DNA of 64,000 nucleotides from Rhodamnia argentea. Taxonomy: Eukaryota; Streptophyta; Magnoliopsida; Myrtales; Myrtaceae. The position numbers and the translations under genes are program-made. The stretch spans positions 31,254,934 to 31,318,933 of the forward strand of contig NC_063151.1 in NCBI RefSeq assembly GCF_020921035.1, in the 5' to 3' direction. Below are positions 14,028-26,330 of this stretch, piece after piece. The notes under the pieces are model-generated. The model was given only the letters and a program-made list of their open reading frames with translations, was not told the DNA's origin and searched no databases. Positions within the stretch are counted from its first letter, which is position 1; the number at the start of each line of letters is the position of its first letter.

Positions 14028-15724
14028 ATAACTCAATTTAGACTCAAAAAGCTTCATGATTGAAAATAGTAAAGAGAGAGGGAGAGAAATGCTCGACCAC
14101 TCAAACTCAAAGAGGTAGGATGCCCCCGCCACTGGTGACGACGAACAAGCAGTAGATCTACCCGGGCAGCATTAGTAATGGCAGTAGCTTTGAATCGTGA
14201 CTCCGCTTCCTTCGGAGATTGTCCTCGACATAGTCGCTGTCCTCATGTCCCCTACTCTCCCTCTATCTCTTAGGTGCCAGACCTTACCAACCACCGTCTA
14301 CGCGAAAGGTATTCACAGCTTGCGATCATCGCCCTAAGGTTGCCGATGGTTGCAAATAGGGGAAACCATGGCGGTGCCTATTCTGTGGTGGCCTTAGATT
14401 GACGTCGTAGATTTTGCATTGTTGCAGATGATCTGCAACAAAGCAGAATTTATGTATTTCGTTAATTTACCTCGAGTTATTGCTAATTTTTTTTCTTAAT
14501 TAAATTCGGACATGATCATGATTCGAGCCTCTTCCTTAGGTTTGCCACTAAGAGTGACGCATAGCACCTTAAGTCGCAAGAGTCTGATCAGTCACCGCAA
14601 GAAGTACTTTTCTTATGTCTTTCACTCATTGTGCTTGTATCATTCAAAATAACTATAGGTTTAACGAGTCTTGATATTATAATTTAGCAAATTATTCAAG
14701 ATACTAACATTTTTTTTAACTCTTCCTATTAAGTTTTTTCGTCAAATATTTTTATCATATTCTTGGAATATTACACTAAATTTAATTTATTTCATACAAC
14801 ATTTCCTTTTCTCACATAATAACGACGGCTATGGATTTTCTTATTGTTATTGAGTCCCCATATTTACATTATATGTGGTGTAAATTATAAATATTCTCTT
14901 TATTTTGTTCAAATAAGGACAAAATTTATACGATATATGATACACTTTAACGAGTAGTTTATGCTATTTCAATCTTGAACAAATAAAAAGAATTTGATGT
15001 AGTTAATATTTATGTAGTAGTGTTGTTTATTCCGTAATGGATTAGAAAATTGGGAAAAAAGAAATAAACAAAGAAAGGGAACAATATAGAAACTCCATGT
15101 TCTTAACTCGCATTATTCCGACCCCCAAAAAAAAAACTCGTATTATCGAAATTACAAGTGCTCAAGCTGCTTGCCGACAATTGAGTGGACACATGTCTTT
15201 GAAAATGTTTGGTTTTTTATTGAACTAACTAAAATCCTCCCAATCCGACCAAAAAAATAAAAAATAAAAACTAAAATCCTCCCATGAACGACCTTTTCGG
15301 GCTTGCTCGGGTGCGGACAGGACCATCATGCGCCCGCGGGAAGGTAAACTGCTTTTAGCTGATCGAGGGATGAACCGCGTGCCATCACAGCCGTTGAGCT
15401 TGTACCGTCCTTAGACGGAGGGCCCACAAGAGGGCCATTGATGATCCGATCAGCGGATCAGAATTCAGGTGAGAATGTGTTTTCTGGGATTGTAATCAGC
15501 TACCTTGAAAAAGGGCGAGCGAGATTTTTTTCGGTTTTCCTATTGGTCAAACCGCGCGAATCCTTCCGCTAGGGAAGGAGAAAAACGAGAGAGGAAGGGC
15601 GGTCGCAGTTTCTGCGTCGCGCGAGCTGCGTCCTTTGCTCAGTCCGAGCTTCTCCCACAGCGAAGAAGAAGAAGGGGGTCTGCTCCGACTGCGAGTCTGA
15701 GTTCGCCGCTTTCGCTTCCGAACC
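14028..15724. other. Intergenic and 5' region of the SGT gene
   Basis: AT-rich up to ~15280, with a GC-rich patch at 14100-14420 of unknown nature. The last ~250 bases become GC-rich and purine/pyrimidine-skewed, as expected for the proximal promoter and 5' UTR of the SGT gene. No coding region recognised. Confidence 0.4.
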
Positions 15725-15800
15725 ATGGGCGGTAAAATGAAGACCGACGATCCCGTCTGCCGCCGCATCGTCAGAGCTTTCCTCGACTTCCTCTCCTCTG

Positions 15801-15846
<46 letters not shown>

Positions 15847-18800
15847 TTGATATTGCGCGCAATGATCCTGCTTCTGCTTCTTCATATGTCCCAGTCTCAT
15901 TTTAGTCGATTACTTTTTCTTGCGACGGTTCGTAAATCGCTTTTGATCGACATTTGCTGGTCGTTTCTGTGCGAGTGTGGTACATGATCTTTAGGTGAAA
16001 TCCGTAAGAGTTGTCCTGGGAACAAAAAAAGATCCTTTCTTTACTTTATTTTTGGGTAAGGTATTTAATGGTAGAGGTAGAGTTGCGGCCTATGCCTTGA
16101 ACGAGCCACCCGAACTGGTTGAGTTACAACGCGATCACTAGTCTCAGGTTGTTGTCCTAGTGTACATTTTCGATTCCCCAAGCCATTAACATCTCATATT
16201 GGTTGATTTTTCCTCTGCATTTCCATGAGTTGTTTTGGCCTAAGAACACCGATGCTGCTTTCCTTTCTTTAGCTGAATGGTGTTCTTGCAGGGAAGAAAA
16301 AGGGAAGAAGCAAGAATTAGTGCAATTCATACTGTTCTCCTTCTGAATTATTGTTCGAGCGTCATCCGCATGAGCTAATTCTTGTTCCATAGAATTGCTG
16401 TCAAAGCTTATTTCCACTTTTGATGGTTGTTTTTCTTGCTTCTGAGTAGTTGAACCTACGCCCGGAGTCGATGTTGAAGGTCTTGAGGTGGCCAGAGAAT
16501 GTCTAACAGAGGCCTTTAAAGTGGATTTGTCTTCTAGTGATGATGACCAAATTAGACCTGATTTGCTAGTTGAAATGTTCAAATCTCTTCATTCGAGTGA
16601 GCACCGGCACAATGACTCATATTTTCAAAGTGGAAGAACTTCAGATAATGTTTCTCAGACTTCTAGCGGATCAGATATACTAAAATCATCGACATCTCAG
16701 GTTGTGTTTATCTTTTCTTGTAATTCCTATTGACTTCTTCTCTTACAAATGTTTTTTTCGTTTTTTCGGGGGTGTATAGATCTGCTGGGTAACCTTAATA
16801 AGTTTCTTTTTTAAGGTAGATATCTTTTATAGCCAATGTGACTTTGGTATCTTACCTATGGGTGCTTCTTTGTCAGTTGGGGACTGAGAATTCTACATTT
16901 GGGGGGTCCCCAGGTCATTCTGTTTTTCTACGAAGTTGGAGGGGGTTTCAAGCATCCAGAAACATCTATTCTTGAATCTTGTTAGACATTATCATGTATT
17001 GCCTGGCCATAAAAGGTGGGAACTAAATAATTCTGTCCGGAATATCAAAAAATTTGTGTGCTTTCATGATATTTCAGGTAAAGTAGGCTAGACTTGATAC
17101 AACTTTACATAATAGAACAGGGGTTGGCTGTGAATTTCAATATGTTGGGGAAGGGGGTTTATAATTCAAATTTTTAAAGGAAATGGGACATGCTGCTATC
17201 ACATACGTTGTGTGTGTATTTGCCAATTAACTGTAGGGAACACTACCATATTAGTCTATTTTGGGTTTTGTCTAACTTTCCTTTTCCATGGGTGATCAGG
17301 ATGGGCTTCAAGAACGAGAAACTCATTTTTTGACGGAATCGTCTAAAGATGAGCTCTTTGGGCAATTCTTTTCTGCGCTTGAGAAAGTTCACTTTTTCAA
17401 CCACGCCCCCGATGGGAACGATGACACGGTCCAACTAGAGAAAGTGACTTGCCTATTTCACAATGCTATAAATGTATGTTGTACTGACTTGTCGCGCGAG
17501 TTAATGGTAGCCTTGAATAGTGTTCACCTGAATTTGAGGTGCATGAGTTATTTTAACTGCATGATCAATATAGTAATTCTTTATCATATGCACACAATTT
17601 TCCTTGTTGCTTTCCCTTGGTTGGTGAACTATTGGCCCTTAACCAGCCTTGCCTGTTACCCAGTCTGGGTAAATCTGGTGTGACTTAGGAACGGGTTGCA
17701 CCAACACATCTGTATTTACGTCATCATTGACTTTGGTAAAAAATGATTTCTTAAAAAACAGGGTTGTAACCTGATTTTCCTTCATTATGGAAACATTGTG
17801 CAACCTGACTTGCGTGCAACCTAGAACTATCACTTTAAGCAATATCGCATGCAATCTAGAACTATCATTTTAAGTAATATGTTGTTCTTGGTCATTTAAT
17901 ATGCGAATTATCCTGGGTGTTCCCTCCTAAATCCAATTTCCGTCTGTTTCTCTACATCTGGACCTTTTCTCAATTAAACATATCATATTGCCTATCAGGA
18001 GATGGAAGGATCTGGATGCCAGCAATACAACAAAACCAGTTTGGCAGAGACCTTGAAATCACGAGGTAATAATAGTTTTTCGCATTGTGACTGGTATTTT
18101 GTGTTTACAACAAGAACTTGGAAGCTGATATTAATTTTATCCATCTGATTTAGATACAAGAGCTAGCAAGAGAGACTAAGTATCACTTGAAGAGTATAAA
18201 AATACATTGCCCTGTTTTATTTGTCTCAAGTGATCCATAACTAATATTATTAATATTGACAGAAGTTATCTGTGGAATGATGTGATTTTTGAGCTTGTTG
18301 CTGTGACTGTTTTTTTCTCAGGGAACAAGGCCATGCAGTCAAAGCTATACGCTGATGCAATTGAGTTGTACACTTGTGCCATTGCACTTTGTGAAAATCA
18401 TGCTGTCTATTACAGTAACAGGTGCAGCAATAATTATAAGATTATGTTGTTTCTTAGCTAACAAAAGTTGAAAATACTGTAACTTCTACAATAAAATGTG
18501 TCCTTGTTGCTTACTTTTCAAATCTTAAATTTAGTATCTCAGAATATGCTGCCAAAAGTAGTACCTTATGATTCTATCACATGTTGCTTGAGGCAAACTG
18601 TTAGAGGGTTGTGCATGTGCTAATTTGCAATATATTCTCCACAAGATAGGAGAGTGTTCTTTTTTTTTTTTTGACAGAATGCATGTAATAGTTCTGTAGC
18701 TATTTTGGCATAATCACGTTATGAATTTCACTGGTAGCAGGGCTTGTGTTTGGGCAAGATTTTTCAGGGAATTGGAAGCTTTCATGAACAACCACCATTT

Positions 18801-21800
18801 AATAGATCATATAATTGTTTGAAAGGATGGATTACTTGTGTTCTTGTCTTATGTTAGACTACTACTATAATGATATATGTTTCAATTGTTGAGCTTGACA
18901 TACCGGCTGGTTACCGTTTGAGTTTCCCACACATTATTTTCTGTTATCTCGTTCACGGAGTTATAGTAGGAGAATGCAAACAATTCAAGTTAGGTGAAGA
19001 AAATGCTGAAGTGGCTTGTTTAGAAGAACTACTCACGTGAGAAATAAAAAGGCTGGAGTGGCTTGAATATTTTTCTTACAAATGAAATTTAACTATGATA
19101 AGCGATCTGGAAGAAACACATATAAACTATACCATGGGTAACTTCGTATCACTCTTGATTAATTGAATTATGTAAACACCTGACAGGGCGGCTGCTTATA
19201 CTCAGATTGGCAAATTCGATGATGCAATCAAAGACTGTCATAAATCTTTAGAGATTGACCCAAATTATTCAAAGGCATATAGCCGTTTGGGTACAGCATA
19301 TTATGCTCTGGGGAAGTATGCTGACTCCATTGATAAAGGTTTTAAGAAAGGTAGGCTCAATACTCCTTTTACACCTATCGGACCTCAGTGTTTGCATTTC
19401 ATGTTCGTTTATTTTAGCCAAGTCTAGTATTGTAATGGCACGAGGTGTTAAGAATTAGGATTCACTGAACAGCTTGAATATATTCTAATTCGTTGTCAAA
19501 AGAGGCATGATGTAACTTGGTGTCTCCTTGATGCTCAAGTGATTGTATGAAATGACAACTGGCTGGATAAGAGCTGCAATTCCTTGACCATGCCAGCGCA
19601 ACATAATATTGACTTCCTGTACCGCTTTATGTAATGTCAGTTTTATATGCTTCCTTTATTGCTGGATCATACTCCACTAATTTTATAAATCTCTTATCAT
19701 TTGAAGAAAAACACTTGGATTTTCTGTGACGTTAATGTCTCACTTGAATTCTCTGCTGGTGAATGGCATTATTGGTCAAAGTGTGTGTTCTATCTGTTTT
19801 ATTTCCATATTTTATTGATCAATGTTGCATAATATATGCAGCGTTGCAACTCGATCCAAACAATGAATTTGTCAAAGAGAATATTCGGGTTGGGTTAGCT
19901 CTCCCTCTCCCTCTCCCTCCCCCTCCCTCCCTCCCTCCCTCCCTCTCTCTCTCTCACACAATATCCTGTTGGACTAGGTTGCTGAGCAGAAATTGGAAGA
20001 ATTACAGCACAGAGAACGTAACCAGGTAATATGAACTTCTAATTTTCCATTGCCCTGGTCTGTCTAAGTTAAGTTCACCTCTCAATTGGTGCTTCACTTT
20101 TGAGCATCAGCTTCCTGGGAATGAATAGATAATATAGTGAGTGAATATATGGTTTTTGCTAAGACCTACTCTGGCGATCTATTGCTTCTTGCCCACTGCC
20201 CAGGGAGGTGCTTTTGTCAATGCCCTGGTCTTATCATAAATTCCATAATTGATGTGCTTTTGTCAATGCCTTGGTCTTATCATAAATTCCATAATTCAAT
20301 TTCCACAATGTCTAACAAGCTATTTGGATGTTTCGGTTTTAATATTTATGCCTAAATCATCTTCTGATCTTATGCGAAGTGCTTTCTGGATACTTATTCG
20401 GAGTAGCTTAGGGGGTGCATGACAACCATTCTGTTCTAGAAATAGATTTTTCTATTTTTGTTTCTGAATGAGTTTTTTAGCCAAAAAATGAGTTTGATAA
20501 CGACATAATTTTTTTTATTCTGGAACAGAAGTTCGCTTGACAATATTTGAAAATTTCTATTTCTAGAAATTATTATTTATTATTTAAAAATAAAAAATTG
20601 TTATATATTTTTTACTCCGGTGGCGGCGGTGATTGAGGTGTCGGCCGGCGAAGGTCGGTAGCGGCTAGCGATGGTTGCGGCAATTAGTGGAGGGTGGCGT
20701 TGGGTAGCGATGGTAGGGTCGGCGGCGGTGGCGGGTGGTGGGTGACGGCGGCGGCCGATGGTGAGGCAGGGGGCGATGGCGGGCGGCGGCGGGTAGTGGT
20801 TGGCGGTGACCGGCAGTAGGTGACTAAGGGCTGTGGTTGGCGGTGGCAAAGGTTGGCAGTGGGCGATGGTTGGCGGCGGCAAGCGGAGGTCGATGACAGC
20901 CGGCCATGGTTGAGACGGCTAGCGGAGATTGGCGGCGGCCGACGGAGGGTGGCAGTGGGCGGTGGTCGGCAACGGCGGCCGGTCGTAAGGTGGGGGGCAA
21001 CCGCGGGCGGCAGCAGGTGATGGTCGGCGGCGGCGAATACTTCAGAAAAAATGGGGAGTTATTGTTTTTGATTTCCCTTCCAAATCTATTTCTGGAATAA
21101 ATTTTTGTTTCAGAAATAGAAAAATAAAATTGCATTACCAAACGAGTTTCTATTCCAAACCTGTTCCAGAGATAGGTTTGGAATAGAAACAGAAAAGTAG
21201 AATGGTTGTCCTGCACCCCCTTAGTGTACTTCTCTAGGTTCTTTTACGGCATTACCTTCATATGTCTTTTCTCATTGTCAATTTGCAGCCCTTTTTTTGT
21301 GACATTTCAGCTTTATTTTACATCTACTGATACTCATATTTGGATTTGCTGCAGTGGGACACTACTTCTTCTAACCATCCTAGAGGAGAGTCTGATAGCC
21401 AATCCACGAGTGGATCAACGAGCCATGCTACTCCACCACCTTTCACATCCTTTCCTTTCGATCCTAGTACAATTCCCGCAAATTTTGCTAACATATTCAT
21501 GAATATGGCTGGGAATGAATCTAGCAGCCAATCTTCGAGTGGATCAGAAAGCCGGGCGGTTCCACCTCCATTTGGTTCTTTTCCGCTTGATCCTAATGCC
21601 ATTCCTGCGAACTTGTCTAGCATGTTTACAAACTGGGGTTCGACCGCATACCAAGGACAAGAACAACATTCCCAAGGAGAAGGGAGTGGTGACCCTGAGA
21701 TAAGAATTGGTGGGAACATCAATCTGAATGTGGGTGAAAACATGCCTGAGAATTTATCGGGGGCATTGAGAAGTGTTATGGAGATGTTCACAGGCACAGC

Positions 21801-21852
21801 TTCCCGTGAAAATGCACCAGATGGAGCGGATGGAAGATCTGCTCCTAGCTGA
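15725..21852 (+). CDS. Small glutamine-rich TPR co-chaperone (SGT/SGTA-like), 474 aa
   Basis: Cytosolic co-chaperone that binds Hsp70/Hsp90 and helps triage hydrophobic clients. Exons: 15725-15800, 16450-16700, 17300-17473, 17999-18065, 18322-18421, 19187-19350, 19842-19888, 19978-20025, 21355-21852; frame is open and ends in TGA. The N-terminus (CRRIVRAFLDFLSS, then EPTPGVDVEGLEVARECLTE) is the SGT dimerisation domain. Three TPR units span ~190-300 (GNKAMQSKLYADAIELYTCA, NRAAAYTQIGKFDDAIKDC, YSRLGTAYYALGKYADSIDK). The C-terminal ~165 residues are Ser/Gly/Pro-rich with two repeated blocks (PPPFTSFPFDPSTIPANFAN and PPPFGSFPLDPNAIPANLSS). By memory the Arabidopsis counterpart is At4g08320. The donor of intron 1 (CTG|GTCCTC) is weak. 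It converges with PSBS. Confidence 0.92.
15804..15842. repeat. (CT)n microsatellite at the start of SGT intron 1
   Basis: About 39 bases of uninterrupted CT begin three bases after the GT of the inferred intron-1 donor. The same frame would run through the repeat as Leu-Ser dipeptides if the donor were not used. Confidence 0.9.
19899..19955. repeat. (CT/CCCT)n pyrimidine-rich simple repeat in SGT intron 7
   Basis: Compound CTCCCT/CCCT/CT repeat filling most of the short intron between exons ending at 19888 and starting at 19978. It supplies the pyrimidine tract before the acceptor. Confidence 0.85.
20411..21220. mobile_element. PIF/Harbinger-like MITE (810 bp) in SGT intron 8
   Basis: Left end GGGGGTGCATGACAACCATT; reversed right end GGGGGTGCAGGACAACCATT, an almost perfect terminal inverted repeat. 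TTA flanks both ends (20408-20410, 21221-21223). The centre (20620-21040) is a strongly G-rich GGCGG/GGTGG tract with extreme strand asymmetry; the outer parts carry AGAAATAGA-type repeats. It produces long spurious open frames on both strands but no transposase. Confidence 0.85.
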
Positions 21853-22586
21853 TGTATCAACTCATGTATCAGTCTGTTGATGTTATGCTCTTTTTCCTTT
21901 TTGCCGCCTTCTGACTTGAAGATTTCATGTGGATTTTTCATCCACGTTTTTACAGATTGATTGACAGTCATCATAGGTTAACTTAGCATTCAGTTTTTCC
22001 TGAAGAGTTTTTCTTTTTCATTTATCTTTTGTTCAAAAAAGGAGCTTTTGTCAATGCAGAATTTTTCTTATTTTCATGATATAATCGAACTCAAGTCTTT
22101 TCTTCATGTGGCTCCTCAGACTTGCTTCTAGTTCCAGCCCCCTCCTCTTCACCCAGCTCCCCAACCACACCCCCCCCAAAAAACCCAAAGTCGGTAGTGG
22201 CTCTTCAGGCTCATCTGGTTACTGATGGTTACCAGTCATTTTTGGTAAATCTCGTGCTTGAAAGTTGTAGTATTTGAATTTTTTGGTGCTGCGACGTTTT
22301 ACTTGTTATCACGAGAGACGGACAATATTTTAGCAGAAAATTCGAGATCGAGAGGTGATGCCACAAGATTTCAAATTGTGACCAGAACTACCAGAAGCGC
22401 GCCTGAAAGTTGAAGCTTTTGCTCTAATGGCTTTCTGGAATTCGTGATTAAGGGCTAAGGTGAAGCTAAAATGAGTCGTGATATAGGCTCTTGAGAGATG
22501 CTGTAAACAACTGCTTCAGTGAACAGTATTATCAAGACTTACAAATTTCGAATGACAACCACGCTCTCCGCACAAAGGTTTTTCTC
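21853..22586. other. Convergent 3' spacer between SGT and PSBS
   Basis: Holds the 3' untranslated regions of the SGT gene (from the left) and PSBS (from the right). No open frame of interest. A run of C and A (near 22160-22180) is the only simple sequence. Confidence 0.5.
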
Positions 22587-24173
22587 TTAATCTTGTAAAT
22601 CCTCGTCAGTCACGAATTTGCCCGTTCCAGGGTTCAGCGCGGCGATGAAGAAGAAGAGGACGTTGAACAGCACGAGGGGCTCGATTTCACTGATGGGCAC
22701 TCCGGTCTCAATGTTTAGCTGAGCTAGAGCTCCCTTTCCAGTGATGATTTCGCCGATCAAAGAGAAGGCGAACCCGAGCTGTGCCAATCTTCCGACGAAG
22801 AGCTCATTCGCTTTCGTGAACCCGAACAATGGACCTTGCACACAAGACGAGGGCAAAGTTTTTCAGGAGCAAAACACACTTTCGTGTCCATGGCAGCCGC
22901 GCATTCTCCAAACATGCCGAAATATATACAATTTTCTTTCCAAATCATCTGCTGCATATGCCAAACTGTTAAAACAAATAAAACAGTAAGGTGCTGCTAC
23001 ATACCTCCTTCCTTAAGACCGAGCGCCGAGCGCAAACCTTTGCCAGGAGGGATCACGGCCCCCTCGACCCCGGTCGCGGGGTCATCGACGAACTGTCCAC
23101 GGTCTCCAAGAGCTCCAATGGCTCCAAGCAATGTGAAGAGGATGAAGAAGAGGAGGAGAGGCTCAGCCTCATAAATGGGGACACCAGTCTCTAAGTTTAA
23201 CTGTGCAAGAATTCCTTTCCCTGTAATTGCCTCTCCTAGCAAGGATGCCTGAACATAGTTTTCCAAGAATTCATTTGATGCATTACAAAACGCGAAAAGT
23301 TTTGTTTGTGTGTGTGCATATGCCCGACAAGATATACTCATTTACTCGACCTTTTAACTTATTAATCCTGTAAGGCCAAAGCTTTTATTACGATCTTGGC
23401 GGTCCGACATCGGATAGCACCATGAGAAATGCTAAATGTGTCCGAAATAACTTCTCCAATATGCGCATCTACGGAACGATATCACGAACTTTTTGTCGAG
23501 CGGTTTTCAAGTCACCTCTAATAGAGCGCGTGTAATTTTCGTGCGCCGAAAAGATAAACTTCAATCATTATAAAACACATGTTTAACATAGGACAAACTA
23601 GTGTTTGCATTGCTCTAAAACGATGAAGTAACACTGATTAACGTCTGAATCACTTTGAGCAAGAGCAGAAGACAAAAGGAAGAAAAGAGGGGAACTCACA
23701 GCGAAGCCAATCATAGCAACACGACCCACGAAGAGCTCATTCTCTTTGGTGAAACCAATCCCACCAGACGTCCCGAAAATGCCGTCTTCCACCTTCTGCT
23801 TAGGCTTCTCCACCTGTCAAACCACACAAGAACACCACCAGCCCAGAACAGAGCTCAAATTCAAGATTTAACCTTTTTTCCCAAAAACAAGTTCAAACGC
23901 AGACGAGCAAAAGAGAAGGAAGAGAGCGGGAGAGGAGGGGGAGGGGGGCACCTTCTTGATAGGAGCCTTGGTCTTGGACTTGAAGAGAGCGAAAACTGCA
24001 GAGGAGCGACGAGAAGCTGCAGGCGAAGGAAGCGGGCTAAACGGGGGATTCCGAGAGAAGGAAGACGAGTTAGGCCTCAGTCTCTGGATCTGGAGCTGAA
24101 GCAAACGATCGGGTCTCTTCAAGTCCACCGAGTGTCCCGAGACGCTTGGCATGAGCATCATGGTTTGAGCCAT
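22587..24173 (-). CDS. PSBS: Photosystem II 22 kDa protein PsbS, chloroplastic, 275 aa
   Basis: Thylakoid membrane protein with four helices that senses lumen acidification and triggers energy-dependent quenching (qE) of excess light. Exons on the minus strand: 24173-23952, 23813-23700, 23248-23005, 22834-22587; all GT-AG, frame open. Residues 1 to ~60 are a Ser/Arg/Pro-rich transit peptide. The mature part shows the internal twofold repeat: FTKENELFVGRVAMIGFA and FTKANELFVGRLAQLGFAFS; GEAITGKGILAQLNLETGVP and GEIITGKGALAQLNIETGVP. Glu132 and Glu236, 104 residues apart, match the spacing of the pH-sensing Glu122/Glu226 pair of Arabidopsis PsbS. It ends in GTGKFVTDEDLQD. The start is the first Met of the transit peptide, just inside a CT-rich leader. 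Intact and very likely functional. Confidence 0.96.
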
Positions 24174-24287
24174 TCTCTCTCTCTCTCTTCTGCAGCTTCT
24201 CGCTCACAAACACAGCAGAGACAGGCACACTCTCTCTTTGTTTATTGATCTTCTTTCGGAATGTGCTGAAAAATGGGGGACGGCTCG

Positions 24288-24294
24288 TTTAATA
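24288..24294 (-). promoter_or_regulatory. Possible TATA box of PSBS
   Basis: On the minus strand the sequence reads TATTAAA about 115 bases upstream of the PSBS start codon, with a CT-rich leader between. Position and composition are plausible for a plant core promoter; no transcription start data. Confidence 0.4.
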
Positions 24295-24861
24295 TGAGGA
24301 GGTGGGTGGCTGGAGCTTGCATGAAGAGAGATTTGAGGATATGGTTGTGCGATCTTAGCGATGGGCGAAGAGAGTGACCACGTCTCCTCTGCTGTACTTT
24401 TCGTTTGTGGAGATCATTTTTTGAGGTGCCAGGGCATTTTCGCGAGGAAAAACTGAACGTGCCCATAAAAAAACCCTGGACACCAGATTTGCTGCTACAG
24501 TTGCTTGCTGCTACTTGTGGGTTGACTGTGGTCCACTCAACGTGGCGTTGGGACGTTGCTTCTTCTTGCTCCTGAAGCTGAAACCCGATGGCTTCAAAGC
24601 AAGTTTAGAACTTTGTGTTCTTGCGAAAAGAGCTCGACGTGACTCAACCAGAGCCGTCGGACTCCTAATTATCAGTTCTAATGATGATGGTTACATTGTA
24701 ATTACGTGTATCAAAAAGTTATATTTGATTACCTGGGCCTACTATCCTAAAAATTCTCAAACTTGGCTCTTGTTTGAATTCTACATTTTATCTCTTATAA
24801 AACCTCCAAATTTTAGATCTAGTCTAAATTCTGTCTTAATTTTTTTGTCCCACAATTTTTT
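24295..24861. other. PSBS upstream region
   Basis: Upstream DNA of PSBS on the minus strand. No open frame with family resemblance. Light-response elements were not identified with confidence. Confidence 0.35.
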
Positions 24862-25500
24862 GAAAAAAAATTATCAAAAAAATCATAAACATATTGCAAT
24901 TGTTTTAATTTAGTATTAAATTTTTTTTTGGCCAATTGAATTCTAAAGCTTTTATATTTGTGTCAACTTGATCTATTTGGTCGGCCTACACTAACATGGC
25001 CCGCGAACCGTGGCTAGAGCTTGCTGGCCACTAGGCGAGGGCTTCGTAGCCCTCGATCGGCCTTGTTCAGGCTGGATAAGACCATCGCGGCTATGGACAA
25101 GGGCAACCTCACCGGGACCTTGCCGGCTGCGGGCAAAGGTTGCCATGGCCTCACTAGCCATTGGTGCGGCTACCTTCGCTCATGGCCGGTGAGGCCATGG
25201 TGAGGCCGGCCTTGCCTAGATCTAGGTGAATTGGCCTCGCAAATCTAGACCATCAATAGGCGTGGCTGCAAGCAAGGCTGCCTAGTGATCGGTGAGCTTA
25301 TGCAACTCTTGTCGACCACAGGGGAAAAGAAATAAAAAAGGCAGAGAAAGAAAATATAAAAAAATATTATAGTATTATTGAAAATTATACACATCAGCAT
25401 CGAATGACCAAATTGACTGAAATGACACAAATGTAAAAGGTTTAGGACTAAATTAGCACAATTACAATAGGTTCATCATTTTTTTGGTAATTTTCACCAT
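24862..25500. mobile_element. Long-inverted-repeat (Mutator/foldback-like) element
   Basis: Left arm begins AAAAAATTATCAAAAAAATC and includes TTTATATTTGTGTCAACTTG. The right arm reversed begins GAAAATTACCAAAAAAATGA and includes TTTACATTTGTGTCATTTCA. Arms of ~150 bp flank a GC-rich centre (25000-25320) of GGCGAGG/CCGGCC type. Belongs to the same family as the elements at 61752-62150 and 62644-63180 by its ATTAGTCCTAAA...GTCAATT arm motifs. Confidence 0.7.
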
Positions 25501-26330
25501 CTTTTTTTCACGTGAAAAAACCTTTACTTTAGGTCTTATCCTAATCCATTTGGTCCCAATTTTATACTAAAATTTTTACAATCTCATAACAAACCATAAA
25601 TTTTTACTTGAGTCACAAATTTCACTGTCTTTTTGTCGTGTGAAAAAACCTTAACTTTGTGAAAACCGGCCTTGCAAACCCATACCATCAAGAGGCACAG
25701 CCACCGGCAAGGTTGCCCTCATATAGTGGTCAGCGAACTTCGGCAACCCTCGCTAGCCGTAACTTGCCAGCCGTAAGGGGAAGGAAAAAAGAAATAAAGA
25801 AATAAAAAAAATTAAAATATTGTTAAAAATTGTCCACGTCAGCATTAATCGGTCAAATTGACTAAATTGACAAAATGCAAAAGGCTTAGGACTTAATTGG
25901 CACAATTACAATAGGTTCGGGACTAAATTGACACAATTACGATAGGGTCGGGACTTTTTTTTGCCGTCTTTTTGTCTTATGAAAAAACCCTCAACTTTAA
26001 CTCTTGTCTCAATTTTATCCTAAAATTTTTAGTCTCATAAAAAACCACAAGTTTTTACTTGAGTCACAAATTTGCCTCCAACCCTCCATCCAAAAGTTTC
26101 CATTAACAACCGAGAAATAGAAAAATCCTAAGCACGAGCTATTCAAGCATCTTGAGCATGAGCTCTCGGGCTGCGAGGGATAGAATATTCCTAAGCATGA
26201 GAGATCAAAGACCGAGCGCAAATTACTAAGGGCTAGGTTGATGAGAGGCTTAATGGAGGCAGATTTAAGACTCAATTAAAGTTGGTGATCTTTTATGAGA
26301 CCCAACAAAAAAAAAAAAGTTTAACTTAGA
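25501..26330. repeat. Partial, tandemly arranged copies of the same long-inverted-repeat family
   Basis: The motif CTTTTTGTC...GTGAAAAAACC...AACTTT recurs at ~25500, ~25630 and ~25970. The arm motif TTAGGACT(T/A)AATT(G/A)GCACAATTACAATAGG recurs at ~25440 and ~25885, followed by a near copy at ~25920. A second GC-rich core with GGCAAGGTTGCCC lies at 25660-25770. These look like nested or rearranged copies of the preceding element. No gene. Confidence 0.55.

Noticed and set aside
15547..15900. Minus-strand frame of Arg-Glu repeats
   Set aside because: Translation of the CT microsatellite and antisense of SGT exon 1.
20601..21216. Long Pro-rich or Arg/Gly-rich open frames on both strands
   Set aside because: They are products of the G-rich core of a MITE lying in an SGT intron; no domain and no splice support.
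23655..24248. 197-codon plus-strand frame
   Set aside because: It is antisense to PSBS exons 1-2 and their introns; the minus strand gives the real protein.
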